This document shows, one piece after another, positions 6,501-12,949 of a DNA stretch of 12,949 nucleotides. The DNA lies in NCBI GenBank assembly GCA_021807965.1, contig JAKBCI010000020.1, forward strand, positions 1 to 12,949. Direction: 5' to 3'. A program made the position numbers and the translations under genes. The DNA is from Actinomycetes bacterium. Lineage in GTDB: Bacteria > Actinomycetota > Acidimicrobiia > Acidimicrobiales > RAAP-2. A model generated the notes under the pieces. It ran no database searches. It was not told the DNA's origin and saw only the letters and a program-made list of their open reading frames with translations. The stretch's first letter is position 1. The number at the start of each line of letters is the position of its first letter.

Positions 6501-6521
6501 CGATCGTCGTCAACACGATCG
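6501..6521 (+). terminator. Hairpin after the displaced gene end
   Basis: CGATCGT (6501-6507) and ACGATCG (6515-6521) form a perfect 7-bp stem with a 7-nt loop, 36 nt past the displaced stop codon. It may be the original terminator of the dehydrogenase gene. From here to 6677 I see no gene; TGACA-GAAT-TGTCA (6663-6676 region) just before the next start is a small dyad of unknown role. Confidence 0.35.
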
Positions 6522-6677
6522 GATTAGTGGTGCGGTATCAGGCGCGGTAGACCGTCGCAATCTTCACGTGTCGGTCACTGATTCTCTGGCATGATCCGCG
6601 CGCGGGTCGCGTTGGGCCCATGGTACCAACGAAAACCGCAAGCAGCCACCATCGAGGTTGACTGACAGAATTGTCAC

Positions 6678-6989
6678 ATGAGTCTCGCCGACGTGGAGAA
6701 GTTGCTGGGGGAGCTGGAAGGAGTTCGCCGAACGGAGCGACATGGACGCTTCCCCGAGTGGCGTTACCACGGGAGATTGATTGCTCGTCAACTCGACAGT
6801 GATCACTTGGTGATCCGCATTGACTTCGACTTTCGTCGATCATTGTTGCACAGTGATTCCGCTACTTTCAGTGTGCCCAATCAATACGTAAAGCATATGA
6901 TGGTCGTCGCCGATTTTGCGTCGGGCGACGCGGCCGCAATCGAAGACGCCCTTGAAAATGCTTGGCAACTTCAGCGAAGCGCGGATTAG
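6678..6989 (+). CDS. MmcQ/YjbR-like (DUF419) small protein
   Basis: A 103-residue protein whose layout resembles the MmcQ/YjbR family. It opens with a helix (SLADVEKLLGELEGV) that would precede the conserved 'PGV-E' turn. Strands around EWRYHGRLIARQL and HLVIRIDFDFRR follow, then a short segment (SVPNQYVKH) and a C-terminal helix ending in ALENAWQLQ. The family adopts a CyaY-like fold; a DNA-binding role has been suggested but no function is established. The ATG at 6678 is the natural family start, but no Shine-Dalgarno site is visible. CAGAAT (6666-6671), 6 nt before the ATG, is a weak candidate -10 for a leaderless transcript. It is convergent with the ATPase gene. The family call is from general resemblance. 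Confidence 0.6.
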   Translation: MSLADVEKLLGELEGVRRTERHGRFPEWRYHGRLIARQLDSDHLVIRIDFDFRRSLLHSDSATFSVPNQYVKHMMVVADFASGDAAAIEDALENAWQLQRSAD

Positions 6990-7141
6990 AGCGGCGAGTG
7001 AGATATTGACCTCCAGAATTCGATCCGCCAGTCGGAGAATGTGTAGGTCGGGCCGCGGACCAGGACGCACACCTATCAACCTAAACGCAAGTACATGGTG
7101 GCAGACCCGTCGTGTCGGGCCTCCGACGCAAGACCTCTGAG

Positions 7142-8575
7142 TCAGGTCCCGGTGTATAGGCGGACCAGATCGACAATTTCTACGTCGCCTCGTTGTGCTG
7201 CGAGCTGCACCAATCTCTCGTGTACGCGTTCGCCGAAGAGCAGGAGTTTGGCGTGAGAGGCGTTCGCGCCAAGCGCCGACCTGGCTCGCTCGAGCGCTGC
7301 CAAATGACGCGTTGTCAGTTCTTCGCCCGACTGTGCCTCGCCAAGTGCCACGATTTCGCGATCACTCGGGACATCGCCCGGCCCGGCGACTAGCACATCG
7401 AGCTCGTGGTCAACGCCGTCGATGCTCACGAAAGATGGACCCACGTGGTCCCGAATCGGCACTGTCACGTCGCTCGCGAATGTCGCCACCCACCTTCGGG
7501 CCATCTCCTCGAAGACCGGCCCGCGAACGCGGGAACTGTACACGGCCTCAAGACGTTCCGACCACACTGTGCGCAACTCCCGCTCACGAAGTGCTGCACC
7601 GTAAGGTTCGATGACCGCGTAGTGGAACTGCAGGAACGAGTCGGCCAATGCGTAGAGGGGACGCTTCTTTCGAATCGGATCCTCACGTCGCACGATGAAT
7701 CCGGCTTCGATGAGACGTCGAAGGACAACATCAATGTTTGATACCTGTCTCCCGACCTTGCTGGCGATGGCGCCCGCAGTGACCGAGCCATTGGCGATCG
7801 CACCAAGGATGGCGTGGTGGAGCAAGTTACTCTTGCCGCTCAGTGACGGGTCCTCGGCCAGCAGTGTTGTCGCCTCGCGTTGCAGCGTGGCGGCGGGACT
7901 GAGCACACGATCTACTATCCAGCGATCGAGGTCAGCCCGGCCACTAGGCAGGTCGAAGTTGACCATGTCGGTGGCGTACCCGACGACTCCTCCGATGACC
8001 GCGAAAACGCGCACCGCGGTTTCGAGCCCAGCGCCGATAGGCAGTCGCGTCGCCGCTACCCGGAAGTCGTCTGGCTGCATGACCAGCTCGAGGCCCGCAC
8101 GCCCACGCAGTGGCGCCTCGCCTTCGGTGAGTGCGCGCACCATGGCAATGGCCGATCCGCACAGGATGAGCCGAGCCCTGCTCGTGGACGTACGCAAGGC
8201 ACCAGGCCCCAGCGCAACGGCGAGAGTCGACTCGACAGAAGGGTCGGCGGCGATGATGTGTCCGAACTCGTCAAGGATTACCGGAGCGACCGACTGCTCC
8301 CCGAGTCTCAGCAGGGCATCTACCGCCTCTTCCCAGTTCGCGAGCGCGAGTCGCCCGACTCCGAGGTGCGCACCGAGCGCGGTCCCAAGTCGCTCCAACT
8401 GCACGGGTGTCTCCGCCCGGATTGCCTCAAAGTAGAACCCGCCGCGCCGTTCGGCCTGTTCGACGAGCATGGTCGACTTGCCGATGCGTCGCCGACCGTA
8501 GACGAGACCAAGAAGTGGACGGCCAACGGAACTGTCCAAAAACGCATCGAGGGCCGCTTGGTCCTGACCTCTCAT
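7142..8575 (-). CDS. AAA ATPase with C-terminal DUF234 nuclease-like domain
   Basis: A 477-residue protein of the ATPase_2 (archaeal ATPase, STAND-like) plus DUF234 architecture. The P-loop is GRRRIGKST (27-35). Walker B is PVILDE (98-103). The sensor-1-like strand is LILCGS (136-141). A winged helix follows at about 265-298 (VTAGAIASKVGRQVSNIDVV), then the DUF234 part from about 310. Its PD-(D/E)XK-like core can be traced as ELDVL (391-395) and LGEAQSG (411-417); the usual lysine of ExK is a glutamine here, so cleavage activity is doubtful. Such proteins are common in archaea and actinobacteria and are poorly characterised; proposed roles are regulatory or defensive. ATG at 8575 is chosen: GGGGGTG lies just upstream and the DUF-type N-terminus (MRGQ...) begins here. 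An in-frame ATG at 8647 lies inside the promoter repeats. It is monocistronic and convergent with the DUF419-like gene. Confidence 0.82.
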   Translation of the reverse strand: MRGQDQAALDAFLDSSVGRPLLGLVYGRRRIGKSTMLVEQAERRGGFYFEAIRAETPVQLERLGTALGAHLGVGRLALANWEEAVDALLRLGEQSVAPVILDEFGHIIAADPSVESTLAVALGPGALRTSTSRARLILCGSAIAMVRALTEGEAPLRGRAGLELVMQPDDFRVAATRLPIGAGLETAVRVFAVIGGVVGYATDMVNFDLPSGRADLDRWIVDRVLSPAATLQREATTLLAEDPSLSGKSNLLHHAILGAIANGSVTAGAIASKVGRQVSNIDVVLRRLIEAGFIVRREDPIRKKRPLYALADSFLQFHYAVIEPYGAALRERELRTVWSERLEAVYSSRVRGPVFEEMARRWVATFASDVTVPIRDHVGPSFVSIDGVDHELDVLVAGPGDVPSDREIVALGEAQSGEELTTRHLAALERARSALGANASHAKLLLFGERVHERLVQLAAQRGDVEIVDLVRLYTGT

Positions 8576-8615
8576 ACGACACCCCCACTCTCGTTGGGCC
8601 GCGCATATCTTCCTA

Positions 8616-8652
8616 ATACTATGTAGATACATACTATTTGACGACATAGTAT
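8616..8652 (-). promoter_or_regulatory. Promoter and repeat cluster of the ATPase gene
   Basis: ATACTATGT (8616-8624) and ACATAGTAT (8644-8652) are a perfect 9-bp inverted repeat, and a third copy CATACTAT sits between them at 8630-8637. On the minus strand TCGTCA (8644-8639), 17 nt and TAGTAT (8621-8616) form a possible promoter, with transcription starting near 8609. The repeats cover both boxes, so a repressor, perhaps the ATPase's own winged-helix domain, could act here. Confidence 0.5.
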
Positions 8653-9016
8653 GAGCGACACATATTCAATCGGGGCCTCGGTGTCAGACCATCGACGGCG
8701 TTGCGAGCAGCTCTGGGTCCAGAGCCGGTGTCGATGAACTCCATCGGCAGGGTCGGGGGGCGTGGAAAGTCTGAATGATGGCGAAGTGCCGCAGTCGTAC
8801 ACACCTCGCCCCAGTTACGTGGGGCGTTGTCACCCGCCAGGCGAACGTGCGGTCCGTCGGGCTGTTCGGTACGGTGCGAAGCCCTACAGAATCAACCGTC
8901 GCTGCCGTGATCAGGTCAACGAGCCGACGCGCTTCCAGTCAAAACGTGGACTCGTCGACGACGAGACGCCCCGCGAGCAACCAGTCGTGGGGCGTCTCGT
9001 GGAGCGTGGGAAACCG
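8653..9016. other. Gap without a supported gene
   Basis: This lies between the ATPase promoter and the stop of the small secreted protein gene. The frames present have no recognisable motif, poor starts and compositions expected of chance. The only structure seen is the terminator-like hairpin at 8961-9000. Confidence 0.4.
8961..9000 (-). terminator. Terminator-like hairpin of the small secreted protein gene
   Basis: ACGAGACGCCCC (8961-8972) and GGGGCGTCTCGT (8989-9000) form a perfect 12-bp stem with a 16-nt loop, 16 nt past the minus-strand stop at 9017. On that strand GTTTTGA follows a little later, a short T-rich stretch. Confidence 0.65.
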
Positions 9017-9508
9017 CTACGAGATAGCGATATGAATCGAGCAACTTATCCGCAACGGCGGGTACGTGATAACGCAGTCGATGCTGATCGAAACGTCGGT
9101 GGTGGATCCCACGGTCCCCGTGCCCGCACCGCCGCCCGTCGTGCTCGACGTCGGTGCAACGCCCGACATCGTTCCGTGCAGTTGGCTCGACGCAATCGCC
9201 GCGGACCAGTTGCCCGCGGGGCCTACCGTCGCGACATTCGAGTACGCCGTGACGAACTGGCTCGAATTGGCGGCCCACTGCCCCTTCAGTGAGGCCGTGC
9301 ACCCGCCAGCACTCGACGGCCCTTGGAACTTCATCGAGATCTTGCCGCTCATCGTGGGTGTCGCGGTGCTCGTGGCCGCGCAGGTTGACGCGCTCGCGTG
9401 TGCGGATCGGGCCGACGCCATCGACGCCGTCGGCAGCACCACGAGTGAACTGACGAGCAGGACCAAACCCACGGCTAGGCCGACCTGGCGACGCAGAACA
9501 GACTTCAT
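9017..9508 (-). CDS. Small secreted protein of unknown function
   Basis: A 163-residue protein with a clear signal peptide: basic MKSVLRRQ, a hydrophobic core (about 9-27, LAVGLVLLVSSLVVL) and an alanine-rich cleavage region around 30-40. The mature part is rich in Ser, Thr, Gly and Ala. It has four cysteines (C43, C70, C145, C156), which may form two disulfides outside the cell. A low-complexity Gly/Thr/Ser stretch (about 119-137) separates the two halves. I recognise no family; the alternating pattern suggests beta structure. The ATG at 9508 is supported by AAAGGGGGG (9520-9512) just upstream and by the signal peptide. A hairpin in the leader and a CRP-like site further up are described separately. 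No co-transcribed neighbour. Confidence 0.75.
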   Translation of the reverse strand: MKSVLRRQVGLAVGLVLLVSSLVVLPTASMASARSAHASASTCAATSTATPTMSGKISMKFQGPSSAGGCTASLKGQWAANSSQFVTAYSNVATVGPAGNWSAAIASSQLHGTMSGVAPTSSTTGGGAGTGTVGSTTDVSISIDCVITYPPLRISCSIHIAIS

Positions 9509-9521
9509 ATTCCCCCCTTTA

Positions 9522-9542
9522 GCGCCAGACGTGTTCTGGCGC
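9522..9542 (-). promoter_or_regulatory. Leader hairpin next to the ribosome binding site of the secreted protein gene
   Basis: GCGCCAGA (9522-9529) and TCTGGCGC (9535-9542) form a perfect 8-bp stem with a 5-nt loop, ending one base before the purine-rich ribosome binding site. It could stabilise the mRNA or affect initiation; no more can be said. Confidence 0.45.
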
Positions 9543-9636
9543 GACGAGGAGGGCTACCTCACGTGGTGAAACGTGGCGAACTCATCTCGTTGCTGGGTTC
9601 GTGACGTCGCGCGCAATGGCCCCCCTCTACGATCGG

Positions 9637-9652
9637 CGTGAACAGTGTCACA
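9637..9652 (-). promoter_or_regulatory. CRP-like binding site
   Basis: Read on the minus strand the sequence is TGTGA-CACTGT-TCACG. This matches the CRP consensus TGTGA-N6-TCACA at 9 of 10 defined positions. It lies about 130 nt upstream of the secreted protein start and just downstream of a possible -10 (9671-9666). The regulator is not in the window. Confidence 0.35.
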
Positions 9653-9907
9653 CCAACCTTCGCACATCATATCGAGGTGGCCGGCGCGGCGCGGAGTATA
9701 CCGCCGCGTCACTCGTACGATGACGGCGGTGGAGCCTCAGCGCGGTTCCATTTGACGTGCGACGCTGCGTGCTGACCGGTCGCGACTCGATCCGAGCGTC
9801 GCCCCTGACGGGACCGGTCCCGGTGTGCAGGATTCGCCCCGCCAGCCGCGGTCGCGCCAGTGCGGTCGTGGCGGGCCCAGCGTTCGAATCGGACCTGCCC
9901 GGGCGAC

Positions 9908-9946
9908 CCACGGCTTGGTCGTCCACGATGGGCGACCAAGCCGTGG
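9908..9946 (-). terminator. Strong hairpin downstream of the S66 peptidase gene
   Basis: CCACGGCTTGGTCG (9908-9921) and CGACCAAGCCGTGG (9933-9946) form a perfect 14-bp stem with an 11-nt loop. It is the strongest stem in the gap and lies 166 nt past the peptidase stop, far for a simple terminator, so it could belong to another unit. No T-run. Confidence 0.4.
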
Positions 9947-10112
9947 CGGTTGATCGTGACGCCACAGCAGCGGACCTCGTTACGTCGGATCGTGGCACGT
10001 CGTGACCGCGGTCGGTCGCAACCGTCACGGCGGGGACTTCGCCTTGGACGGAGACTCGGTTGCGCCCGTCCACGCCTCGCGGGCGGCGTTAGTCCCGGGG
10101 ACGGGCCAGAAC

Positions 10113-11165
10113 TCAGTACTGCACGGTGATGCGACGCGACGGGCCGTCGACGGTCATGAGACCACCGTAGGGAAGCACGTACTGCGGGTCGGTGTGGCCA
10201 AAGTCCGGCCCATAGACGAGCATCGCCGTCGGGTTATACGTACCCAGCGCGTCGAGCACGGCGGCTTCTTGGTCAGCTCGAAAGGCGAGGCGCGCCGGTT
10301 CGTCGAGAGGTGCGCTGGGGTGCCAGGCCTTGGCCTTGGCGACGACCACCGCGGGAAACTGGCCGAGCAGTCCACGCTCGCCGGCGTTGCGCAGCATGCG
10401 GTAGACCTCGAGTGCGCTCGGCATCTCCTCGGAGGTCTCCACGAGCAGGACGCAGCCGGCGTAGGTGTCAGTGGGTTGGATCCACCGGTTCGTGGCGAGG
10501 TTCCAGTGCACGATCTCGAGGTTGCCGCCCCACGTCGGACCGCTCACGATCCGCGTGGCGTTGTGCCAGTGCCAACCTCGTTCGCTGGTCGTGGGAAGGG
10601 GCTCGTCGAGGGTCGACGGTTCCTCCCAGCGAGGTTGCAGGTCGGTGAAGCGTTCGAGCGGCGCCATCTCGACGAGAACGTGGTCGAAGAGGGCGTGGCG
10701 CAAGGATCGAAGGAAGACGTCGTGCACGCCACCGGGCCGGGCGAGATGGACCATTGTCGAGCCGCCGTGATAGCTCACCACGCCGAGGTTCCAGAGGTAG
10801 TTGAGCAGGTTGGTGTTATCTGAGTAACCAACGAACGCTTTCGGGTTTGATGCGATCACGTCGGCGTCGAGATGGGGCAGGACCGTGATTTCGTCGGTTC
10901 CACCGATCACCGCCACGATCGCCTTGATGGTCGGGTCGGCGAACGCCGCATTGAGGTCACGGGCGCGTTCGTGCGGCGTTGCCCCCACCCGTCGGGTCGA
11001 CGGATACTCCACCGGCACGAGACCCAACGCATCGCGAAGTACTCGAACGCCTCGGTCGTGTATTTCGGGAAAGACACCCGCACCGGCCCACGAGGGTGAG
11101 AGCACGGCCACGTGGTCGCCCGCCGCGAGCTTGGGTGGCACGCGTAGAAGTGGTGGGCCCGCCAT
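10113..11165 (-). CDS. S66-family serine peptidase (LD-carboxypeptidase / MccF-like)
   Basis: A 350-residue cytoplasmic peptidase of the S66 family. LdcA members cleave the L,D-bond of muropeptides during cell-wall recycling; MccF members cleave toxic peptidyl-nucleotides such as microcin C. The catalytic triad can be followed: S115 in FVGYSDNT, E217 in GGNLE and H324 in YGPDFGHTDP. IGGTDE (87-92) resembles the IGG segment before the nucleophile in MccF relatives. The length is nearer MccF (about 345) than E. coli LdcA (about 304), so the MccF-like branch is somewhat favoured. There is no signal peptide. The ATG at 11165 has no Shine-Dalgarno site but has TAGTGT (11177-11172) exactly 6 nt upstream, so it is probably leaderless. 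It stands alone, divergent from the propeller protein gene. Confidence 0.85.
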   Translation of the reverse strand: MAGPPLLRVPPKLAAGDHVAVLSPSWAGAGVFPEIHDRGVRVLRDALGLVPVEYPSTRRVGATPHERARDLNAAFADPTIKAIVAVIGGTDEITVLPHLDADVIASNPKAFVGYSDNTNLLNYLWNLGVVSYHGGSTMVHLARPGGVHDVFLRSLRHALFDHVLVEMAPLERFTDLQPRWEEPSTLDEPLPTTSERGWHWHNATRIVSGPTWGGNLEIVHWNLATNRWIQPTDTYAGCVLLVETSEEMPSALEVYRMLRNAGERGLLGQFPAVVVAKAKAWHPSAPLDEPARLAFRADQEAAVLDALGTYNPTAMLVYGPDFGHTDPQYVLPYGGLMTVDGPSRRITVQY

Positions 11166-11171
11166 GGGCGA

Positions 11172-11177
11172 ACACTA
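11172..11177 (-). promoter_or_regulatory. -10 element of the S66 peptidase gene (leaderless)
   Basis: TAGTGT on the minus strand, 6 nt before the ATG at 11165, the same spacing as TAGTTT before cysS. No good -35 box is seen. It supports the chosen start. Confidence 0.5.
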
Positions 11178-11285
11178 CGCGTCGGAGGGTACGCAGACGT
11201 CCGGTGACCTCTCGGCCCGAGACGTCGGCGCCGCAACTGGCATCTGAGAACGCTGAATCGGCGCCACTCGCTGGTGGGGCCCTGG

Positions 11286-11319
11286 TCGGGGCCGCACTCG
11301 GGCGTGCTCGCGGCCCCGA
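11286..11319. repeat. 10-bp hairpin in the divergent intergenic region
   Basis: TCGGGGCCGC (11286-11295) and GCGGCCCCGA (11310-11319) form a perfect 10-bp stem with a 14-nt loop. It lies upstream of both divergent genes, so it does not terminate either. It may belong to a small RNA or be a protein-binding site. Confidence 0.45.
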
Positions 11320-11425
11320 TCCTGAGGGCTGGCTGCTTCACTAGGTCCCATGGAGGGGACTGTCAGCCCGTCATCGAGATCACGAGAACGAGCACCAGGT
11401 CCGGTCTCGCACGGGGTTCGCGCGC

Positions 11426-11431
11426 TATGAT
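11426..11431 (+). promoter_or_regulatory. Possible -10 of the secreted propeller gene
   Basis: TATGAT, five of six matches to TATAAT. Transcription would start near 11438 and give a leader of about 40 nt. No -35 match at the proper distance. Confidence 0.4.
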
Positions 11432-11478
11432 TAGCGCCGGTTACGGACGTTGTCGCGTCCGGTGAGAGAGTGGTGGAT

Positions 11479-12949
11479 ATGGGCGTCCAACAGGTCATAG
11501 GGTCAGTGCGTGCACGGGCGCTTCGGGTTCCGGCGCTCGCGGCGGTGACGCTCGCGGTCGTGGCAATTGGCTGGCCGAGCCCGGTCGCGGCGGGACTGGC
11601 GCCTACGGGTACGGGTCTTCCGACGGCGACTGGTACGTGGGGAACGGTGCCGCTGGCGCCGGTTCTCTTCAGTGATCCCTATAGTTACGTTGGACATGGT
11701 TTCGAGGGTACGAGTTACGCCGTCGACGCGAGCGGCAACGTCTACACCCTGCCGTGCGGCGAAAATGGCAATTACATCGGTTACCACGTTTGCCCGACCA
11801 CGACGTCGACGACGGGCATCGAGAAGTACTCACCCTCGACCGGCGCCGTCACCATTCTCGACAGTGGCACAACCTTTGCCAACATGCAAGCGATCGCCGC
11901 CAGCGCGACGGGCACGGTGTACGTCATCGCCAATTACGGAACGATCTATTCGATTTCACCATCGGGCACCGAGACGATTATCTCCAACCCCACGGTTTCG
12001 GAAATCGAAGGAGGTCCAGCGCCGATCTCGATAGCCGTGGATCCGAGTGGACACGTCTTCATCACTGACTTCACATATAACAACGCAGGTTCGGGTTCAC
12101 CGACAGGCGAGTATTCGGTGTTTGAGTACCTGAACGGTGGTTGGGTAGCGATTACCACGACGACGGCGTACGGCCTCGGCAACCTCGCGGTTGGTCCGAA
12201 CGGTGATATCTACGTCGTGGGCTTCGATTTCTCGTCCGACGCGTGGACCATCGTGCAGGTGCTGCCCACGGGACCGATCAGTGAAGTCCCGGGGCTCGTC
12301 GGCGCGGGTGGCCGCAGGCCTGAGAGCGTCGCGGTCGACAACGCGGGCAATCTCTACGTCGTCGAAGAAGGAAGTTCCAACATTGGCTCGACGAGTTCGG
12401 CGATCATTGAGGTGACTGCGTCAGGGCCACAGTACGTGCTGCCACCGACACCCGCGGTAGCGACTAATGGCTGGAGCGAGCCCGACGAGCTCTACTTCGC
12501 CGGTTCGACGCTCTACCTGTGGGACGAGTATCCCTATCAGGACGCCAATCCGGGCGTGAGCCAGCTCTACACCTGGGGGACGGGGCTCAATGGACCGGTG
12601 GCGACGGCCCTGTCGTCGGTCGCTCGCGTCAACTCGGTCTACCAGCAGTCGGTGAGCGCCAGTTGGAACGGGACCGGCGCGCCGAGCTATCGCTGTACGC
12701 TGCTCTACGGCTTCAACGACCCGTCACCCTTCACCATCACCACGCCGTCGACCTCGTGCACGTTCACGAACTTGGCCCTCGGTGAGCCCTTCGGGATCAG
12801 CGTCGTCGCGGTCAATGGCTCGAGCGTCTCGCGCGCCTCGGTCTCCTTCGCCACCCCCGCGAAGTTCACCATCACCTGCGTGCGTTACGGTCACCTCCGC
12901 CACGTGACGGGCACCAACCCCCGGTGTCCGGGTGGCTGGCGCGAGCGCT
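11479..12949 (+). CDS. Secreted beta-propeller protein with Fn3-like domain (runs off right edge)
   Basis: An open frame of 490 codons that continues past the window. The N-terminus is a signal peptide: RARALR, then a hydrophobic run (about 18-31, PALAAVTLAVVAIG) ending near PSPVAAG. Five NHL/SMP-30-like repeats follow, with AVDASGNVYTL (81-91), ASATGTVYVI (141-150), AVDPSGHVFIT (186-196), AVGPNGDIYVV (237-247) and AVDNAGNLYVV (285-295), 45-60 residues apart, as in a beta-propeller. From about 374 to 459 a Ser/Val-rich segment (SVSASWNG, YRC, SCTF) looks like a fibronectin-III-type domain. The end (463-487) has two cysteines in FTITCVRYG and VTGTNPRCPGGW, a tail I associate with actinobacterial secreted proteins. 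The ATG at 11479 follows GAGAG; GTG at 11473 is possible. The role is unknown: adhesion, ligand binding or cell-surface function. Confidence 0.8.
   Translation, partial: MGVQQVIGSVRARALRVPALAAVTLAVVAIGWPSPVAAGLAPTGTGLPTATGTWGTVPLAPVLFSDPYSYVGHGFEGTSYAVDASGNVYTLPCGENGNYIGYHVCPTTTSTTGIEKYSPSTGAVTILDSGTTFANMQAIAASATGTVYVIANYGTIYSISPSGTETIISNPTVSEIEGGPAPISIAVDPSGHVFITDFTYNNAGSGSPTGEYSVFEYLNGGWVAITTTTAYGLGNLAVGPNGDIYVVGFDFSSDAWTIVQVLPTGPISEVPGLVGAGGRRPESVAVDNAGNLYVVEEGSSNIGSTSSAIIEVTASGPQYVLPPTPAVATNGWSEPDELYFAGSTLYLWDEYPYQDANPGVSQLYTWGTGLNGPVATALSSVARVNSVYQQSVSASWNGTGAPSYRCTLLYGFNDPSPFTITTPSTSCTFTNLALGEPFGISVVAVNGSSVSRASVSFATPAKFTITCVRYGHLRHVTGTNPRCPGGWRER

Larger units (their letters stand above)
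9543..10112. other. Non-coding stretch between the secreted protein and S66 peptidase genes
   Basis: No supported gene: open frames on both strands here are arginine-rich, lack motifs and look like chance products of high GC. The stretch holds a CRP-like palindrome (9637-9652), a 14-bp perfect palindrome CGGGACC-GGTCCCG (9809-9822), a long hairpin (9908-9946) and a weaker 6-bp stem (10063-10085). A minus-strand TATGAT (9671-9666) is a possible -10 for the secreted protein gene. Confidence 0.5.
11178..11478. other. Divergent intergenic region
   Basis: Between the peptidase and propeller genes, with no supported gene. A 27-codon frame at 11164-11247 has no features. It contains a strong hairpin at 11286-11319 and a possible -10 for the propeller gene, TATGAT (11426-11431), with no clear -35. 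Confidence 0.4.

Noticed and set aside
7695..8626. Plus-strand frames of about 245 codons opposite the ATPase gene
   Set aside because: They are shadows of the ATPase gene, which has Walker motifs in its own frame.
8576..8647. Longer start (ATG at 8647) for the DUF234 ATPase
   Set aside because: It lies inside the repeat-covered promoter; the ATG at 8575 has a GGGGGTG site and begins at the conserved part.
8686..8920. Possible protein remnant on the minus strand in the gap before the secreted protein gene
   Set aside because: A stretch reads somewhat like protein (for example RRLVDLITAATVDS) but has no start, no recognisable family and a composition possible by chance at this GC content.
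9648..10073. 141-codon frame on the minus strand in the non-coding stretch
   Set aside because: Rich in Arg, Ser and Thr with no motif or ribosome binding site, and it spans the 14-bp hairpin and palindrome.
1..12949. tRNA genes, rRNA genes or CRISPR arrays
   Set aside because: No cloverleaf-like sequence or regularly spaced direct repeats were seen on reading; a dedicated RNA search was not possible.

Overview
The window looks like chromosomal DNA of a high-GC actinobacterium. The ValS N-terminus is of the actinobacterial type. Several genes have a TANNNT -10 element 6-7 nt before the start codon, as leaderless actinobacterial genes do. Acidimicrobiia would fit, but that is inference. The housekeeping flanks are very GC-rich (48 of 60 bases at 1201-1260), while parts of 3450-6400 are much less so (32 of 60 at 3541-3600), which suggests acquired DNA.

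Layout. 1-250: start of valS on the minus strand, divergent from cysS (271-1662) across a 20-nt gap with overlapping -10 elements. 1787-1987: a cold-shock protein gene with a good sigma70 promoter and Shine-Dalgarno site. 2236-3450: an acyl-CoA dehydrogenase gene behind a TetR-type palindrome.

3373-6390: about 3 kb that looks inserted into the 3' end of the acyl-CoA dehydrogenase gene. A second copy of that gene's last 23 codons plus stop lies at 6386-6464. It encodes the identical peptide, with 14 synonymous third-position differences. This is the pattern left when an integrating element brings its own gene 3' end and displaces the old one. Inside are a 5'-truncated methyltransferase (minus) and a two-gene AbiEi/AbiEii-type toxin-antitoxin (abortive infection) operon with an inverted-repeat operator. 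No integrase is present.

6678-8575: a small MmcQ/YjbR-like gene convergent with a DUF234-type AAA ATPase gene (minus), whose promoter carries three copies of an 8-9 bp repeat. 9017-9508: a small secreted protein (minus). 9509-10112: a non-coding stretch with a CRP-like site and strong hairpins. 10113-11165: an S66-family (LdcA/MccF-like) peptidase, probably leaderless (minus). 11479 to the right edge: a large secreted beta-propeller protein, incomplete in the window.

The flanks are ordinary metabolism and envelope genes. The main point of interest is the AbiE-bearing cassette within a restored acyl-CoA dehydrogenase gene, followed closely by a second NTPase gene of possibly defensive or regulatory role.
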